This document shows positions 1 through 12,422 of a DNA stretch of 64,000 bases, one piece after another (positions within the stretch are counted from its first letter, which is position 1; every line of letters begins with the position of its first letter). The DNA is from Gentiana macrophylla (lineage: Eukaryota; Streptophyta; Magnoliopsida; Gentianales; Gentianaceae). The notes under the pieces were generated by a model that saw only the letters and a program-made list of their open reading frames with translations, was not told the origin of the DNA and did not search any database. The translations under genes and the position numbers were made by a program. The stretch lies in NCBI GenBank assembly GCA_026214975.1, contig CM047807.1, forward strand, positions 71,713,824 to 71,777,823. Direction: 5' to 3'.

Positions 1-239
1 TCATTCATGTGTGTATATTATATACACGAAACTGCATCTGCAAGCTTGAATGACATATGTTATATACCGTGGTCAAAAGGCATGTTTCAATCTATTTTTG
101 AATTAGGAAAAAGTCTTTTACTTAGGTAAACCAGATCACGTATACACTATTTATGAAACGACTATAAACGTGAGTGAGATTAGTCAACCCACACGTGACA
201 CTAATCAAGCCTCACAAGGTCACGTCATCAAGACTTATA

Positions 240-585
240 TTCGACGTGGTGCAGGTCACCCTCGGTCCACTATAGCCGACGTGCATGGTGCAGTTCACCC
301 TCGGTCCGTTATAGCCGACATGATGCAGTTCACATTCGATCTCTTATAGGCAACGTGGTGCAAATCACCCACAGTTGCAGTTCACATTCGATCTCTTATA
401 GGCAACGTGGTGCAAATCACCCACAGTCCCTTAAAACGGACGTGGTGCATGTCACCCTCGGTCCATTATACCCGACGTGGTGCAATTCATCATCGGTCCC
501 TTATAGCCAACGACATGATGCAATTCACCTTCGGTCATTTAAGGCGTTGTGGTGCATGTCATCAGCGGTCCTTTATACAACAGTT
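240..585. repeat. Minisatellite of about 36-40 bp units
   Basis: About nine degenerate units are visible, each built around GTGGTGCA, a TCACCCTCGGTCC-like block and TTATAGCCGACG. Within it a unit of about 51 bp (starting TGCAGTTCACATTCG) is duplicated head to tail near 324-425. Short ORFs here arise from the repeat and are not genes. Confidence 0.85.
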
Positions 586-1383
586 AGGCGTCATTAAATG
601 AGTATTCGGATATAACGCCACGATGTGTAATCGTTTATATATCCCGCTCCATATATTATGGCACGAGTTATAATCGCTCCATGATAGTTGTCTCAACCAT
701 TAAACGTACGGTAACATCTTTGCCCGCTACCTTAATACGCAATATCACACAATCTCATGATGAAACACCATATGAAAAAGTCATCATCCTCATCCTCATT
801 TACAATGTACTTTCATACATACACACCTATACAATCTAGCTCACATACTGACTTAAATATCGGAATAAATATCCTCCCGGAGGAAAGCTCCGGAACCTCT
901 CATTCCTTGTATGTTTTGTAACCTCATTCTAAATGCTTCTTGAATCATCAATCAAATGTCTAATTATCCAAATTAACACTTAATTTATACCCGAGCAATA
1001 CTCGATGTATATCGTCATTAATTCTACAAAAGTGTTTCAGCCTTGATTTGTATTAATTCAAAAACATAACAAGAAAAAATATACCATGTATATTTATCAG
1101 AAGACATTGTCTTATTTGTTTTAATTAATTGCACGTATCTTTTAAAAACATTATTATATACCCACATACGTTTAAAAAAACCCACATGCTAGTATTCTTG
1201 GTTAGGCAGCACGGAAAAAGAGTTAAACTAGGACATTACGCGACATGCAGACATACGGTTTAAGTAAATTTTACCTACCCAACTCTAAAAAATTCACTTT
1301 GGGATATACATGTTTTTTACTTTTTACCCAGCCCCTCCCCTCCCAGATAATTAATTAATGTAAAGATGACAAGTGTCTTAAAA

Positions 1384-1384
<1 letters not shown>
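586..1384. other. Non-coding AT-rich host DNA
   Basis: No gene, terminal repeat or protein-like reading frame was recognised on either strand. Likely intergenic DNA left of the nested insertion. Confidence 0.5.

Positions 1385-1462
<78 letters not shown>
1385..1462. repeat. (CA)n(TA)n microsatellite
   Basis: A short CA run passes directly into a long uninterrupted TA run. Confidence 0.95.
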
Positions 1463-1463
<1 letters not shown>

Positions 1464-2189
1464 CACAATGTAGAGCAAAACAATGCATGTGATAATTAAG
1501 TGACATTTATCTCTAGAAAAAATTTGAGTGACATTTATAATTAGGTTGTTTTACTTTTACTTTTTTCTTTCCTTTTTTTTTAATTTTGATTCCATGTCAA
1601 ATCTATCATTATTGATACCGTACTGACAATTGATTCTTAATCGACACTTAAATCGCAATATAGGTTAACTATGATTAATGATACAAACATGTAGTGTGTC
1701 GCCCGTTATAGCACAAGTGTTATTCATATAGCATTACTCGTAATATTACCTATAAAAAGAGAAACTCATATAATTTTTTTTATACAAAAATGTCTTTGAA
1801 TCTAATAAAATACGTACAATCATACTACCTATATCATTTATATCTAGAAAGTATAAATATTTTGTATGTTATGAATTGTGATCGCTGTAGTGATTCTTTT
1901 TGTTTATTGCTTATGTAAGGACTAATTTGTCCAAATAAGTACCATTTATAGGAATGCAATTGAGTGTTTGCATTAGAAGGGCAAATTCAGACGGCACAAT
2001 GTTCTGTTTGTTTTTGTAATTTAGTGTTCACTTTTTCTCTCTATGTGATGTTTCATAATTAATATTATATTTGTAAGGTTATACATGGATTAAAAAAATG
2101 ACACTAATACATAAGTCAAAATTTTAAGTTAAATAGTATATTAAACTTACTTAATGATTATTATTAAGAACAAACTATCGTTTAAACCA

Positions 2190-2191
<2 letters not shown>
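1463..2191. other. Non-coding AT-rich host DNA
   Basis: Nothing recognisable on either strand. Confidence 0.5.

Positions 2192-2263
<72 letters not shown>
2192..2263. repeat. (TA)n microsatellite
   Basis: Long pure TA dinucleotide run. Confidence 0.95.
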
Positions 2264-2265
<2 letters not shown>

Positions 2266-2868
2266 ATTTAGGAGCAAATATATATATATTATTAATCCAT
2301 CAAAGGTGAAGTTTTCTCATTTTCTACAAGCATAATCACGTGGACCTCAAAATTGGTATTATAGGGCATGTTAATATCAAGAATGAAGGCATCAAGTCTA
2401 ATTGCAGAGTGCGACTTCAATTTTATTTCATGGTAAAAGTGTTCCTATCAGCTAAAGCGGTTGGCATTTGAAATCCGTATGATAGCTCAAACTTCTGCCA
2501 AAAACATCCCGTCTCTTTTCACATCACAGTAGCTGGTCATGTTTGAAATACTGACATGTAACTGAGCTTAAATTTCCCTTTCTTTGTGATATTCTAGGTA
2601 AGCATAAGTTGATTAAGTTCCTATAGCGATTCCCGAATTTAGCACCTCAAAGTGCCCATTAAAATCTACTGAGAACCGATTCAATGTGCAAAAACGTATA
2701 ATCACAAAGCACAATTATAAGCTCTGTATTCGAACAATACGGTGACCAGGCCATAGAATAGATAAATACAGACATAAGAAAACATTCCCTCCATTTTATA
2801 ATTTTAAAAAAAAAGGCTCTCACCAAATTCGGAAAATCAGAAAATATAAGTTTAAATAGGGAGAATAC
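2264..2868. other. Possible intron or downstream flank of the RRM exon
   Basis: On the minus strand this follows the GT donor of the RRM exon (2869-3112). I searched it for the second half of the RRM and found none, so it is a long intron or the truncated edge of the gene copy. Confidence 0.35.
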
Positions 2869-3112
2869 CTTGCTGAACAATGTGGAGAGAACTTTATCAG
2901 AAAAAGGAACAAAATCAAGATAAGCAAAAGCTGCAGCCTTTAGATCGATCGACTTCAACGGAATCGACCAAACCCATTTGTGTTGACGAAAATGTCTTCC
3001 TCAAATCGAATTCAGTTACACTTTCTCCCAATCCACTAACGTATATCCTGATTCTGTTGTCTTCAGCCCTTCCATTCGCAGATATAACTCCACCGTCATC
3101 TTTTGCTTCCAT
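2869..3112 (-). pseudogene. First exon of an RRM (RNA-binding) protein, frameshifted
   Basis: Reading leftward from the ATG at 3112, the product begins MEAKDDGGV and then enters an RNA recognition motif: RIYVSGLGESVTEFDLRKTF is the RNP2 and helix-1 part. After VDRSKG the frame shifts by one base near 2926-2935 and continues as FAYLDFVPFSDKVLSTLFSK, the RNP1-like strand. The exon ends at AAG|GTATTC, a good splice donor. The pattern resembles plant RRM proteins of the ROS3/NOL8-like type, where an intron splits the domain at this point; that family assignment is from memory. The rest of the RRM was not found to the left. The frameshift plus the missing exon make this a pseudogene or gene fragment, unless the indel is an assembly error. 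The giant insertion starts only about 230 bp upstream of the ATG. Confidence 0.65.
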
Positions 3113-3341
3113 GTTTCTTCTTATGCTACAAAATGAAACATAACAAACCTCCTGAAGCAAAGAATTCTACAGCTGATAGTGTTTCATACTTAAACGTTTT
3201 CAGTAATCGAATATCATGGTTAGCTACAGTAGCAAATTCAAAAAATTATATATCCTGCAACACAAAACCAACAAAATCTCTACAGACATTGGCATTAAGA
3301 CCTTGTTCCACACAGCAGATGGAAGAATCAATGCTTATATC
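3113..3341. other. Upstream flank of the RRM exon, up to the insertion point
   Basis: Short host segment between the RRM exon and the outermost retrotransposon. Its last five bases (ATATC, 3337-3341) are the left target-site copy of element A. Confidence 0.55.
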
Positions 3342-4265
3342 TATGACGACCCTGATCCGGATACCAAGTCCTTAACCGGAAAAGGACGCTCGACACGTAT
3401 ATAATTAAAATAAATCAATTATATACGTAAGCATGATATCATCAATAATAAAGAACAAGCAGAAAAGGAAAACAAAGACTCGGGAAAAACTTTAAAAGAT
3501 CAGTACAACGATCAACAAGTAACACAGGGTTGCAACTAAAACCAAAATCCCAAGAAAAATACACAAGATTCAATATCCATTCAATTATTACAAACCAAAA
3601 GTACAACTGTCTTATTTTAATACGAAAGAAAGAAAGATTTTATACCATTATTACAACAAAAAAGAAAGATAGACTTCAACAGCGAAACTCCGGAAACCAC
3701 TCTGAAGCGATCATGAACTCAACCTACAACAAAACCACATTTTCGGGGTGGGGACAACAACATGCTAAAGGGTAAGTACAAACGTACTTAGTGAAGGGTA
3801 GAAACACCGAATTTACACCTACTATAACACAAGGATTAGCAATAATAACAATACTAATAATATCACAGGGCAAGTCAAACAATCATGGTTACATATATGT
3901 TTTACTCGCTCACTACGCTCTACAGTACCACATAAGACATTTGTTACATATTATCCAATGACACATCGCATGGTAAAAACTACACCACGACACATTTAGC
4001 ACCTCATATGGCACGAGTATCTAAAACATGTGGAATATTACACGAGTCCACAACAATATCTGGAAATTGTGGAGGTGTAATAGTTCCATGTTGCGTTACA
4101 AAAACGTGCCTCATAAGGCACGAGTATCCCGGGTATCTTCCCGCAGGGGGTTTCCACAAGGTGTTGAGCCAAATACACCAGAAACTGAACCCTTAACTTC
4201 GTCATATTACATACGAAAGTCAACATCACGTAAGTTTAAATGTAGAGTGTTTCAATGCTCCCATG

Positions 4266-4741
4266 TAGGGGTGTACATAGTCCAGTCCGGTCGGTTTTTT
4301 TACGATTTTCTCGAATCGAATCATTTATTACGGTTTTGATATTTTCCGAATCGAATCGAATTGGTCATTTTTATGAATTGGATGAACCAATACAATCCGG
4401 TTCGGTTCGATTTGGTTTTCGATCGTATTTTATTTACCATAAAATTTTGATTTTTTTCTTCTAAAAATGAGACAAACACCATTATTGGTACCATAAGCGG
4501 GTGGGTGGTCGTTGTAACGACAATTTCAAAGGCCGCTTTCAATTTTCACGATCAAAGGATGAAGAATATTAGAAGAAGCAAGAACGGCCGGTGAGCTCAA
4601 ACGGCGGTTATCGGCGGTTGGAAAGCATTTTAGGTTTAGGTTTAGGTTTAGGTTTAGGTAGAAACGGCGAAGTATAAGGCTTAGAAAATTAGGGTTGTGT
4701 GTGGGGGTTTTATAATAGAAGCTAGTGAACAAATTAAATTA

Positions 4742-4833
<92 letters not shown>

Positions 4834-5023
4834 TAAAATGAAGTATAACCTGCTCGGTCCGGTCATACTGGGTTTTTATGAATAAAACCGAAAAGCGAAT
4901 TGGATTTCGGTTCGGTTTTTCTTCAATGAAAAAACCGATTGGAAAACATGTTCATCATTTTTCGGTCCGGTTTAATCCGGCTCACTTGCGATCAGTTTTT
5001 CCACTTTCATTTAGACACCCCTA
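4266..5023. mobile_element. Non-autonomous hAT-type element, 758 bp
   Basis: Ends are TAGGGGTGT and its inverse ACACCCCTA. Flanks CTCCCATG (4258-4265) and CTCCCACG (5024-5031) form an 8-bp target duplication with one mismatch, the size typical of hAT elements. The other LTR of element A lacks the insert at this position. Subterminal CCGGTTCGGTT-like repeats on both sides are also usual for plant hAT MITEs. No transposase. It holds a long (TA)n run and five TTTAGG units at 4630-4660. Confidence 0.88.
4746..4828. repeat. (TA)n microsatellite inside the hAT element
   Basis: About 80 bp of pure TA. It gives poly-Ile/Tyr reading frames on both strands that are not genes. Confidence 0.95.
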
Positions 5024-5462
5024 CTCCCACGAGAGACACGGTGCGAGCCAGAAATCACTGTAACACGCGACGTTTAACTTTACTACGGTCCACATAAGGT
5101 TTTATAATATATTATCACATGGCATCAATATCTAAACACATGTTACTACCATTTCCATTTTTTTATTTCTTCTTTCTATATTTTTCTTTTTATAAATAAT
5201 TACTTCTTCTCGGATAAAAAGAAAAGAAAGAAACAAACGTCTCTTTTTTTTCCCTAGACCTGGGACGCATCCATTTGCAAGGAAAAGAAATCCAACCTCA
5301 TGCTAATGAGGTAATCACAAAAGAATATAAAATAATATATCAATACAGCAAATGACTAAAACAAAAGCCAATACTGCATATTACTAAACAACCAGGTCAC
5401 TAGCTACACTAAGGCCGACGTAAACTATTAGTTCGGCTTCGACGTGCATCATTAAATTTATG

Positions 5463-5857
5463 GGAAATTAGAGATAAGGACACAATCTGGAATATTTTTA
5501 AGTAACAGGACAACTGCATATTTTTTATAGGGAGAAGGACAATCGCATAATTTTTATAATGGTAATGACAAACAAATGAATCCGGAAAATCAATGAATCT
5601 ACCTAAATAATCCCAAATCAATGAATTTTGACAATGAATTTTGATATGAATCCCAAAAATCAGTGAATTTCGACAATGAATTTTGAAAATTAGTGAATTT
5701 CGACAAATGAATTTCGGCAAATAATTTAAATAATGAATTTCGAACACAAGTGAATTTCGACAATGGATAAATAGTTTTGTCCTTTATGCAAAAGTTTCAA
5801 AAGACTGTCCTTCTACTCAATTGATGAAATATTTCTGTCCTTCTCCCTCATCCCCCC
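5463..5857. mobile_element. Small MULE-type MITE, 395 bp
   Basis: Flanked by an identical 11-bp direct repeat, TTAAATTTATG (5452-5462 and 5858-5868), and absent from the corresponding place in the other LTR of A (near 59975). Ends are imperfect inverted repeats: GGAAATTAGAGATAAGGACA at the left, and a GATGAGGGAGAAGGACAG-like sequence when the right end is read inversely. The centre holds degenerate repeats of TGAATTTCGACAA. The long target duplication and end sequence fit a Mutator-like MITE. Confidence 0.75.
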
Positions 5858-6498
5858 TTAAATTTATGTACGGTACACAATAAACAGCATCTCGGTTAGA
5901 ACACCCCATTTACCTCAAATCTTTTGAAGAAGAGATGATATTCAACTTGAATCTTCAAGAACTTATAGATCCACAAACAACCCACTTCGAATCTACAACC
6001 AAAACGAAACTCTACGATTACTACAACTTTTAAAACATTAAAAAGCTAAGAAAAGCTCAAAAACACATCTAGATCTAGAAAATCGGTTTCCGAAACTTTT
6101 ACCTGATCGGTGTAAAAACTTGTATCAAAATTAAAATCTCATCATTAAAAGTATTTTGGTGTAATTGGTTTGTGATTTTAACGACCGGATTGGTGGAAAG
6201 ATCACTCCCTCGTCCCTTTTCTTTTTCTTTCTTTCTTTTCTCTATTTCCCTCTCCACAGCCGCAGAAAAAGAATTGGGGATGAAATGAAAGGGTTTTGGG
6301 GTATGTTGGGTTTAAATAGGGGTTGGTATATTTACATTTTTACCCTTAATAAAGTTACACATTTAAAATACAGTAAATACCCTTTAACAATTATCTTGAC
6401 TCTATTTATTTAATAAAACATAACCCATTAAAAATTATCGAGACATACAAAATTATATAAAGACTTTTACACCGTTTACGGAGATACATGGTATCACA

Positions 6499-6511
6499 TT
6501 CTTCCCCCCTT
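6499..6511 (-). other. Polypurine tract of element A
   Basis: TTCTTCCCCCCTT on the plus strand reads AAGGGGGGAAGAA on the minus strand, immediately before the LTR start TGTGATACC. This fixes the orientation of A as minus. Confidence 0.75.
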
Positions 6512-9500
6512 ATATGAGTTTCGTCCTCGAAACTCACCTAATCCTGCCTCCCCCTCCTCCCCAAACTAATTAACGCTTCAAACCAACTCACATTTCAAAT
6601 CTTAAGCTATCAACTTCTGAACTACTCACAGTTCACCTCTAAAGTCCCACTCACACCCAACTTAGATACTACTCGGCCTTTCCTGAAAACTTTTCAAACT
6701 TAGTGCTACACTCCTTTAGGTCTCAAAAGATTCTAAGATCCAGATTAAACTTTTCTTCATCAAACACCTTTTCTTACATCAATATATCTCCATAAGCCAA
6801 CATGACAGTTCAACTTAGCTCGTATTATCCCTTACAAAACACTTACGGTTTAGTCCAACTGCACTTCACATCTAATTCCAACCTCTTTAAAAAACAACTC
6901 CAAAGAGAAACAACACACAAGAAGGATCGGCTTTCGAGCCTACTAGGGCTTTTTCTCAACCTAGTCCAGCAACAAGAAATTTCCATACCTAAGACCAAAA
7001 TATCCTAGTCTTAATTACACCAATCACCAAACCCCAAGAGGTACTCCATGATTCAACAACACTTGACCACAACAATCTTGACAACCTCGCCAAAAATTCG
7101 TTATATCATCAAAGCCACATCCCAGTCCAAACCTTTGATGAAACCATTCATCCTTCAATCTAATACTAACGCTTAAGCAAGTCTTTCAAGAACTATTCCA
7201 ACAACCGATTACTTCCTACGCCGATACTCGTCTAACCAGGGAAAACGGCATTTACACTCGGACTTAAAAGGTCTCCTCTAAAACTAAGGGCAACTGTAGG
7301 TTGCGGGTCCAAACTCCAAGGGAAGAACAAAACACTTTCGTATCAATACTAAAGCATAAAATTTTAAAAGGTATTCTTGAATAAAATTTTAAATTAAGCG
7401 TAGATGTGAAAATCTTCAAAGATCTAAAAACAACTTTTGATTCTTTCAGCTATAACATAGAGCTTTAAATGAAATTACTTCAAAGCACAAAAGACACGGT
7501 GAGGTACTTTATGAAAAATCTTTTACCGGTTTTAAAGAAAGGAACAACATCCACACACTGTTTGAAGTAGGGACCTCAAAGTATAACGTTTTTACAGAGC
7601 TTGGAAGATTTCAAAGCGAAAGAAAGAAATGATAATTGATTTTGAATGAGGGGCAAAAACGAAACAAACTTTTGATGAACTGGGTTTAAGATAACCAAAT
7701 TCTAAAAAGATTAGCAACAAGGATTGTTTGGTCACAAGAATTGAAAGGTGAAAAGTTGTGCAATAGTGAAATAACACTACTAGGCACACTAGAAAGAGAG
7801 TATAAAAACTCTTACAACAAATAATGTGTCTGAGTTGAAACCAGGAAAAGGTAAACTTAAAGTAAGGTGCATGGTGTCACTGAATGCCAAACATAAGGTT
7901 CCCAGATTGGGTAAAATTTCCTTACTCTGAAAAAGATAGGTGATTGATTGGCACATCGGCATGAACTTGTTCAATTAGCACTCGGGAAGAGAAGAGTTTC
8001 AAAGTTGATTAAAAATTGAAAGATGGGGCATTGAATCAAAATGCTAAAGATGAGTATCAAAATTTAGAAAACACGTTGAAGATGAGATTCCTTTTTTTAA
8101 AAACATCTTGTAAAACAATGCGGTTTGTGAAGTACTCTTGTCGGCTTGAAAGAAAATGTAAAGATTATTTACAAGAGTATGTGAAGGTTAAGACTAAAAA
8201 CAGAGGTGTCAAACACCGATCTTAGGAACATACATAACGGAGAAAACTGTTTGGACTTGAAAACGATCATTTATAACTTTATTATTGGTTAGATTGCCAA
8301 AAGAATTTCGATCCACAGGAATTTTGAAAAAGATTACTTAACAACAATGGTTGAAGAGAGCAGTCAAACAGCTTGAGAGAAACAAAAGAAAATGATAAAA
8401 GTTTTCACCATGAAAGGGCTCTTCGGTTTAAAATCAAGAATCCAATTAATCTTGAAGTGATGCAAAAGAAGTTACTAAAAATCTTCATGTGGATACAAAA
8501 TGAAGGTGAAACACTTAGAAGAAAGTTTGCATCGAAGAATACCCATGAGTATAATAATTAAAACAAGGGACAAATTGCCAAGATCTTGAGAGTGCCAACT
8601 TGATAGAAGTTGAGATTAGCTGGAGTTCTTAGAAAGTAACTCGGTAAACAACTATATTTTTTTGAAACGAGAGTTTACAAGTTCATACCAAACTGACTGT
8701 GGATATACCCAAAAGAGATTATTACAAGAAGTTAGAGATCTGACTAAACACCAAGATGCACACTTAAGAGAATTACTATTGATAACAAAAAAGGTGAACC
8801 ATATCAAAACACCTTTTAAAGTTAAAGGCGCACACAAGTAAACCAAAAAGATTTTGTCAGACTTGATTTAAGAAATAAGTTGAAAATTCAACACAACAAT
8901 TACAAAACTAAAAGGAAACTTGTTTCTCATTTAAAATGATAAAACATTGAGAACCCCTTCATAAAAAAAGCACAATGTAAAATACTTTATAGTCACAGCA
9001 AGGCAAAAAGACGGTAAGTTTTAACTGGGTGCAAAGTATTCGAAAGGAAACTTGTGGTGAAGGTCAAAAGGAAGCAAGAACGTATGTGGTGTGTTGAAAG
9101 GGAACTTCTTGTTTACTCACGAACGGAAAGCGTTAAAACGACAACCCTCACAAACTTCCTACTAGACTTCTAAGACTAGGAAGAACTTAAACTTAAAGAA
9201 ACGACTCCTTAAAACTATTCTTCTGAACACAACAAAAAAAAAAGATCTAAACCACAACCCTACAACCATATGGTGCGGATTACCAATTCAGATTATGCAG
9301 ATGAGAAATCGAAAGTACTTCGTGCAATGTGATTGAAAATTAAAGACATGTGTAACTCAAATGAAAATGATTTTGAGATTGAAGAAGGATGAGGATTATA
9401 GATTTTGGAGTTTGCCAAACGATAACTAAAAATCGGAATGTCTTTGAACACGAAGGGACTAGTCAAATACAACTATCTTTGTGCAAAAGAAACGTTTATC

Positions 9501-10429
9501 AAATTCTTTTTCCAAGTCAATAAACACTAACTTAGGTTATAAATTGTGATCAAATCTAAAATGAATTGAACTTGGGTCGAAAGGGAGAATGTAGCTCATA
9601 GTGTTGGTTATAACATATCCAAGGATTAAATCATTTGAATACGTATGAATTATTAAAAACGGATTAAGGAAAGATGGTCAACACTATTTCTTGTTCAAGT
9701 ATAACTTTCAATGTTGTTTGAAATTCATTAGTGTACTCTTTTGAAAAGTTATAGAGATGAAAAAAGAGAACTTATAGAAAAATGAAACTTTCCTTGAGCA
9801 GTAAAACTTTCAAATCTTATGGGGTAAGGAAAACGGTTGCACACCGAAAATGAACATGCAAATCAAACCATGTGGTTGTGATGCTTAGGGTGAAGTTACA
9901 AAAAGATGAGAAAATTGTATGCTAGAGGCAAAAGCATTTATCATTGAACATTTTGAATTAAGAGGTCGCCTTATGAATGAAAAAGCTTGAAGGGCTCAAG
10001 TGCAAATGACAATGCAAAAACATGATCAAAATAAAAGTTTGAATGAAAATTAGTAAGCCGTAATCCTTCAAAAACGATGAATCAAACATAAGGAAACATT
10101 GATGGAAAAAAAGATCTGTAAAGTTTGAAGAAAACCGAGAGGTTCCATTAAAGGTATTTTAACGAAGCCCAACTTGAAGGTTCACCACCTTAAGACGTAG
10201 GCTTGAAATTCCTACCTTAATAAGGTTTACTTAAAATGACACACACTTAGCTTAAGGTCACACTACCCAAGCTGAGGGATTCTAATCTTACGAGTTCTAA
10301 CACTTAAAAGATCTAACTTAGGAGGTTAACACTTGAAAAGTCTAACCTCAAAATCTACAACTTAAAGGTCTAAACTTGATAAGATCACATCTTAAGACAT
10401 TTAACTTTATGCAGCGGTGTTACTTCATT
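6512..10429 (-). other. Internal region of element A, no recognisable genes
   Basis: Nearly 4 kb of AT-rich sequence with only short reading frames. I searched both strands for gag, DSG protease, RT (xxDD) and integrase motifs and saw none. The 10180-10420 part repeats short phrases such as CTAACTTAGG and CTTAAAGGTCTAA. The layout (LTR, PBS, long non-coding body, polypurine tract, LTR) is that of a LARD-type element mobilised in trans. Confidence 0.55.
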
Positions 10430-10441
10430 CTCTGATACTAA
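10430..10441 (-). other. Primer-binding site of element A (tRNA-iMet type, degenerate)
   Basis: On the minus strand the LTR end CGTCACA is followed by GTTAGTATCAGAG, two substitutions or fewer from the common plant TTGGTATCAGAG site for initiator-Met tRNA, as seen intact in H at 20609. Confidence 0.7.
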
Positions 10442-10442
10442 C

Positions 10443-10910
10443 TGTGACGACCCTGATCCGGATACCGAGTCGTTAACCGGAAAAGGACGCACGTCACGTA
10501 TATAATTAAAACAAATCAATTATATACGTAAGTCTGATATTATCAATAACAAAGAACAAGTGGAAAAGGAAAACAAAGACTCGGGGAAAACTTTAAATGA
10601 TCAGTACAATGATCAACAAGTAACACGGGGCTGCAACTAAAACCAAAATCCCAAGAAAAATACACAAGGTTGAATATTCATTCAATTATTACAAACCAAA
10701 AGTACAACTGACTTAATTTAATACAAAAGTAAAGGAAGTTTCTATACCATTATTACAACTGAAAAGAAAGATAGACTTCAACAGATGAAACTCCGGAAAC
10801 CACTCTTAAGCGATCTCGAACTCAACCTACAACAAAACCACCTACTTGGGATGGGGACAACAACATGCTAAAGGGTAAGTACAAACGTACTTATTAAAGG
10901 GTAGAAGCAC
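10443..10910 (-). repeat. 5' LTR of element A, first piece
   Basis: Aligns to 3342-3811. The remaining pieces are 12423-13363, 51071-51130 and 59928-60772, separated by later insertions. Confidence 0.8.
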
Positions 10911-12417
10911 TGTTAACGGTGATTTTTACGATATATATGATATTATTCCATAGCAATTTCATTCGTATTTTAGTAATTTTTATAGAAAATTACATGTTAA
11001 ATGGATTTATTGAAAGAATGACGTTTGAAGATGTCTAAGTGCAAACTCGAGCTTATTACGTGTTTTTATCGATGATTTTCTATCTATATATATGGTTCTA
11101 CATTTTGCACGTTTCTATGGCTTTGTAGGTACATTTGCATGTCGTGAAAGGAGAGTAAATGGAAGCTAAAAAGATGTTTAACTGAAGATTAAGTAGAGGG
11201 AGGAAGATGTAAGATTTGAATTGTAGTTGAAGTGCAGATTTCATGAAGAACTGAAGTGAACGAGCGTTTGAACCCTCCGTCCAGTGAACTGGCGTCTAAT
11301 AAGGTGAACTAGCGTCCAAGATCAACAATCGGGCCAGATTGATGGAATTTCAAAGGATCAAGGCCCAAGAGGTAAAATTCGATTCAGATGTTCGAAATTT
11401 TTCTGAATCAAGGCGTCTGAACCTTATGGACGGGCGCCCACGGCACCGCCTCAGTAAAACCGACCTAAAAATCTATATAAGGACGCGTTATTTTCAACCC
11501 TAACCACCACAATTCGATCCTCGCCGCCCCAGCCCCCTGGGGTCGCCTCTAGCTGCGCTTTCCCACCATCATAAACATCTTTTATCTTCTTTTTTATTTA
11601 TATGATTTGTATTCCAACGATGAATAGAGGCTAAGCAATTTGAACAAGCCTTGTGAAGCCGATCGTGCAGCGTTTTGATTTCGAATCTTGGATTGTTTTG
11701 TGAGTTTTTATTTAAAGTTTGTATCTTTATTATGTGCTTTATTGATTATGCAATTTAAATCGAGAGATGGTTGCTATTTGATGTTTAACGTTTGATGAGA
11801 ATCGTTGTTAGACCTAGATCACCATATTAAAGATTGGACTTTTAACCTAAAAATAACGAGAGTTGATTACGTTGAATTTCTAGGTTGCTAGATTGAGAAA
11901 TCTTACACCTTGTTATGGAAGCGTTAGTCTTTAAGATCGAGAGATGAGAGATTAATAGGCGAATTATCTACGAGAGTAGAAATTCATACATTTGATAGGT
12001 GAACCACATCTGTATTAAATCTTCACTAAACTATCTAGGGTAGAAATTGAGAGTTGCGAGATAGGTGGATCATTGCTTGTTCCTCGTTAACTTAATTGAA
12101 AGAATCATTGTGCCTTGTTCTTCGTTGCTAGCTTAGAATTTTATTTTCGTTTTAGGTTATAGAATAGAATTAGTTATTTTAGGTTCGTAATCATATTTCC
12201 TGGCTTTGGATTGACAACCCTCTGTCCAGTTTATTGTTTTCCTTTTCAGTTTCGTTTTGTATCGTGACAATTTAGAAGAATTAATTAACTAGATAAACAA
12301 CCTCGATTCCCTGTGATTCGACTCCGGTTGTAGCTACTATACTACGATCCCTGCACTTGGGGTAAACCGGATTATTTTTATTACTTGTTTATTTTTCATT
12401 AGATAAAATCCGAGACA
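10911..12417 (+). mobile_element. Solo LTR (Athila-like), 1507 bp
   Basis: Ends TGTTAACGG...CCGAGACA, with a perfect 5-bp target duplication AGCAC (10906-10910, 12418-12422). It interrupts element A's LTR exactly where the other copy (near 3812) is continuous. TATATAA at 11474-11480 sets plus orientation, and just upstream are decayed copies of the GGACG-NN-CGTCC motif (GGACGGGCGCCC at 11428). No internal region: the product of LTR-LTR recombination. The same family occurs inverted at 25928-27515 and, more distantly, as the 3' LTR of F. Confidence 0.9.
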
Positions 12418-12422
12418 AGCAC

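Larger units (their letters stand above)
3342..6498 (-). repeat. 3' LTR of element A (with two inserted elements)
   Basis: Matches the pieces 10443-10910, 12423-13363, 51071-51130 and 59928-60772 in order. It is interrupted by a hAT-type element (4266-5023) and a small MULE-type element (5463-5857). It lacks about 190 bp present in the other copy (near 12750-12920), a deletion at about 4110. On the minus strand CCCCTATTTAAACCC near 6310-6325 could be the promoter TATA region. Confidence 0.8.

Noticed and set aside
240..585. CRISPR-like array
   Set aside because: Units are contiguous and degenerate, with no unique spacers; the genome is that of a plant.
4630..4660. Telomere-like TTTAGG repeats
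   Set aside because: Only five units, of TTTAGG rather than the plant TTTAGGG, located inside a hAT element.
4681..4885. ORFs of poly-Ile/Tyr on both strands
   Set aside because: Produced by the (TA)n run.
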